A stretch of 64,000 bases of DNA from Afifella sp. IM 167. GTDB taxonomy: Bacteria > Pseudomonadota > Alphaproteobacteria > Rhizobiales > Afifellaceae. The DNA lies in assembly GCF_020144925.1 (NCBI RefSeq), contig NZ_NSLC01000006.1:1-64000 (forward strand), in the 5' to 3' direction. Under the pieces are notes generated by a model. It worked only from the letters and a program-made list of their open reading frames with translations, was not told the DNA's origin and made no database searches. Numbering within the stretch: position 1 is the stretch's first letter; every line of letters starts with the position of its first letter. Shown in pieces: positions 63,254 through 64,000 of this stretch. A program made the position numbers and the translations under genes.

Positions 63254-64000
63254 CTAGCGCGCGCCGCGTCTCCCGCCGCGCCGGCGGGGGCGGCCGTCTT
63301 CGCCCGTCTCGGCCAGCGCCTTGCGGGCGGGCAGCGTCACTTCCTTCGAAAGGTGCGGGAAGGCGTGCACCTTGTTCGGGAAGGCCATGGCGGCAACGAA
63401 GTGCTCCTGGAAGCGCGGCTCCAGCGCCGTCTCGATCTTTTCGATCCTGCGCACCACCTCCTCGATCTCGCGCCGGTGGCCGCGGTTGAGGAGCGCCATG
63501 CGCGCGCCCGTGCCCGCCGCGTTGCCGACCCCCTTCACCTTGTCGAGGCGGCAGTCCGGGATGAGGCCGATGACCATGGCGTATTTCGGATCGATATAGG
63601 AGCCGAAGGCGCCGGCAAGCTTGATTGCCTCGACTTCTTCAAGCCCGAGTTCGTCCATCAGCAGGCGCACGCCCGCATAGAGCGCCGCCTTGGCCAGCTG
63701 GATCGCCCGGATGTCGGTCTGCAGGATCTTGATTTCCTGGCTTTTCTTCGCCTCGTCGCCGGCCCACAGGAGATAGGAGAAGGTGCGCCCCGTCGGCTGC
63801 ACGCGGTCCGATCTCTCCGCCAGCCGCCCGTCGATCACCCCGTCCTCGTCGATGATGCCGGCAAGGTACATCTCGCCCACCGCCTCGATGATGCCGGAGC
63901 CGCAGATACCGGTGACGCCGACATCCTCGGCGACCTTTGAAAAGCCTTCCTCGTTCGACCATTCGTCGCCGCCGATCACCTTGATCTTCGGCTCCAGCGT
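63254..64000 (-). CDS. Corrinoid-protein reductive activator, DUF4445/ASKHA domain (N-terminus outside window)
   Basis: Only the C-terminal 248 or so residues are in the window; the frame stays open to base 64000. VGVTGICGSGIIEAVGEMYL, YLLWAGDEAKKSQEIKILQT, DIRAIQLAKAALYAGVRLLM and KLAGAFGSYIDPKYAMVIGL are signature blocks of the ASKHA ATPase domain in activators of corrinoid methyltransfer proteins. These proteins reduce inactive cob(II)alamin to cob(I)alamin. The C-terminal tail (RRRGGRRGAR) is basic. B12-dependent methyltransferase genes are expected beyond the right edge. Confidence 0.85.
   Translation of the reverse strand, partial: TLEPKIKVIGGDEWSNEEGFSKVAEDVGVTGICGSGIIEAVGEMYLAGIIDEDGVIDGRLAERSDRVQPTGRTFSYLLWAGDEAKKSQEIKILQTDIRAIQLAKAALYAGVRLLMDELGLEEVEAIKLAGAFGSYIDPKYAMVIGLIPDCRLDKVKGVGNAAGTGARMALLNRGHRREIEEVVRRIEKIETALEPRFQEHFVAAMAFPNKVHAFPHLSKEVTLPARKALAETGEDGRPRRRGGRRGAR

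Overview
The window is a GC-rich chromosomal segment of an alphaproteobacterium, most likely of the order Hyphomicrobiales (Rhizobiales). The main reason is gene order. PepSY gene, feuP-feuQ, cycHJKL/ccmIEFH, degP, a response regulator/kinase pair, glnE, a PleC-type kinase and pepN follow each other as I remember them in rhizobia. SoxBDAG, fhs, folD and an FDH1-type formate dehydrogenase also fit. No rRNA, tRNA, CRISPR array or complete insertion sequence was recognised.

Layout. (1) Bases 1-2732: the right end of a prophage or gene-transfer-agent-like cluster (DUF2793/C1q-like structural protein, GH19 endolysin, holin-like protein) and two small unknown genes. (2) 2821-23770: a conserved envelope and cell-cycle block. 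It holds PepSY-feuPQ, a glycine-zipper lipoprotein, cytochrome c maturation ccmIEFH, degP, a second two-component pair, glnE and then, on the other strand, pleC and pepN. A NUDIX gene and a DUF1328 gene follow. (3) 23938-34103: ddl, a LysR/aldo-keto reductase divergent pair, a formate dehydrogenase operon with a LysE exporter gene between its two subunits, and the divergent folD with a methyltransferase. (4) 34342-36588: a DUF938 methyltransferase, then a short AT-richer island with a phage-type DNA methylase and a convergent winged-helix protein, and a possibly truncated ORF. (5) 36670-46655: an M20 amidohydrolase, lrgAB, several exported or membrane proteins of unknown function, an HU-like protein with a lysine tail, a dimethylglycine dehydrogenase-like flavoprotein, and a chorismate mutase. 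(6) 46734-52743: a flavin oxidase with a divergent HxlR regulator, a GlxA-type AraC regulator divergent from fhs, and an SDR. (7) 52747-61555: a marR-emrA-emrB efflux operon divergent from soxBDAG. (8) 61638-64000: a methyltransferase, a 47-residue ORF, an orphan ribbon-helix-helix antitoxin-like gene, and the C-terminal part of a corrinoid-protein activator (DUF4445) cut by the window end.

How the genes work together. A one-carbon theme runs through the right two thirds. Dimethylglycine and sarcosine would be demethylated by the 40996 flavoprotein and SoxBDAG, loading tetrahydrofolate with methylene groups. FolD would convert these to formyl-THF, Fhs could release formate and ATP, and the formate dehydrogenase would oxidise formate to CO2 with NADH. 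The GlxA/AraC regulator beside fhs is a candidate controller. The corrinoid activator at the edge hints at a B12-dependent demethylase just outside. All functional statements come from reading sequence and remembered family knowledge; no database search was run.
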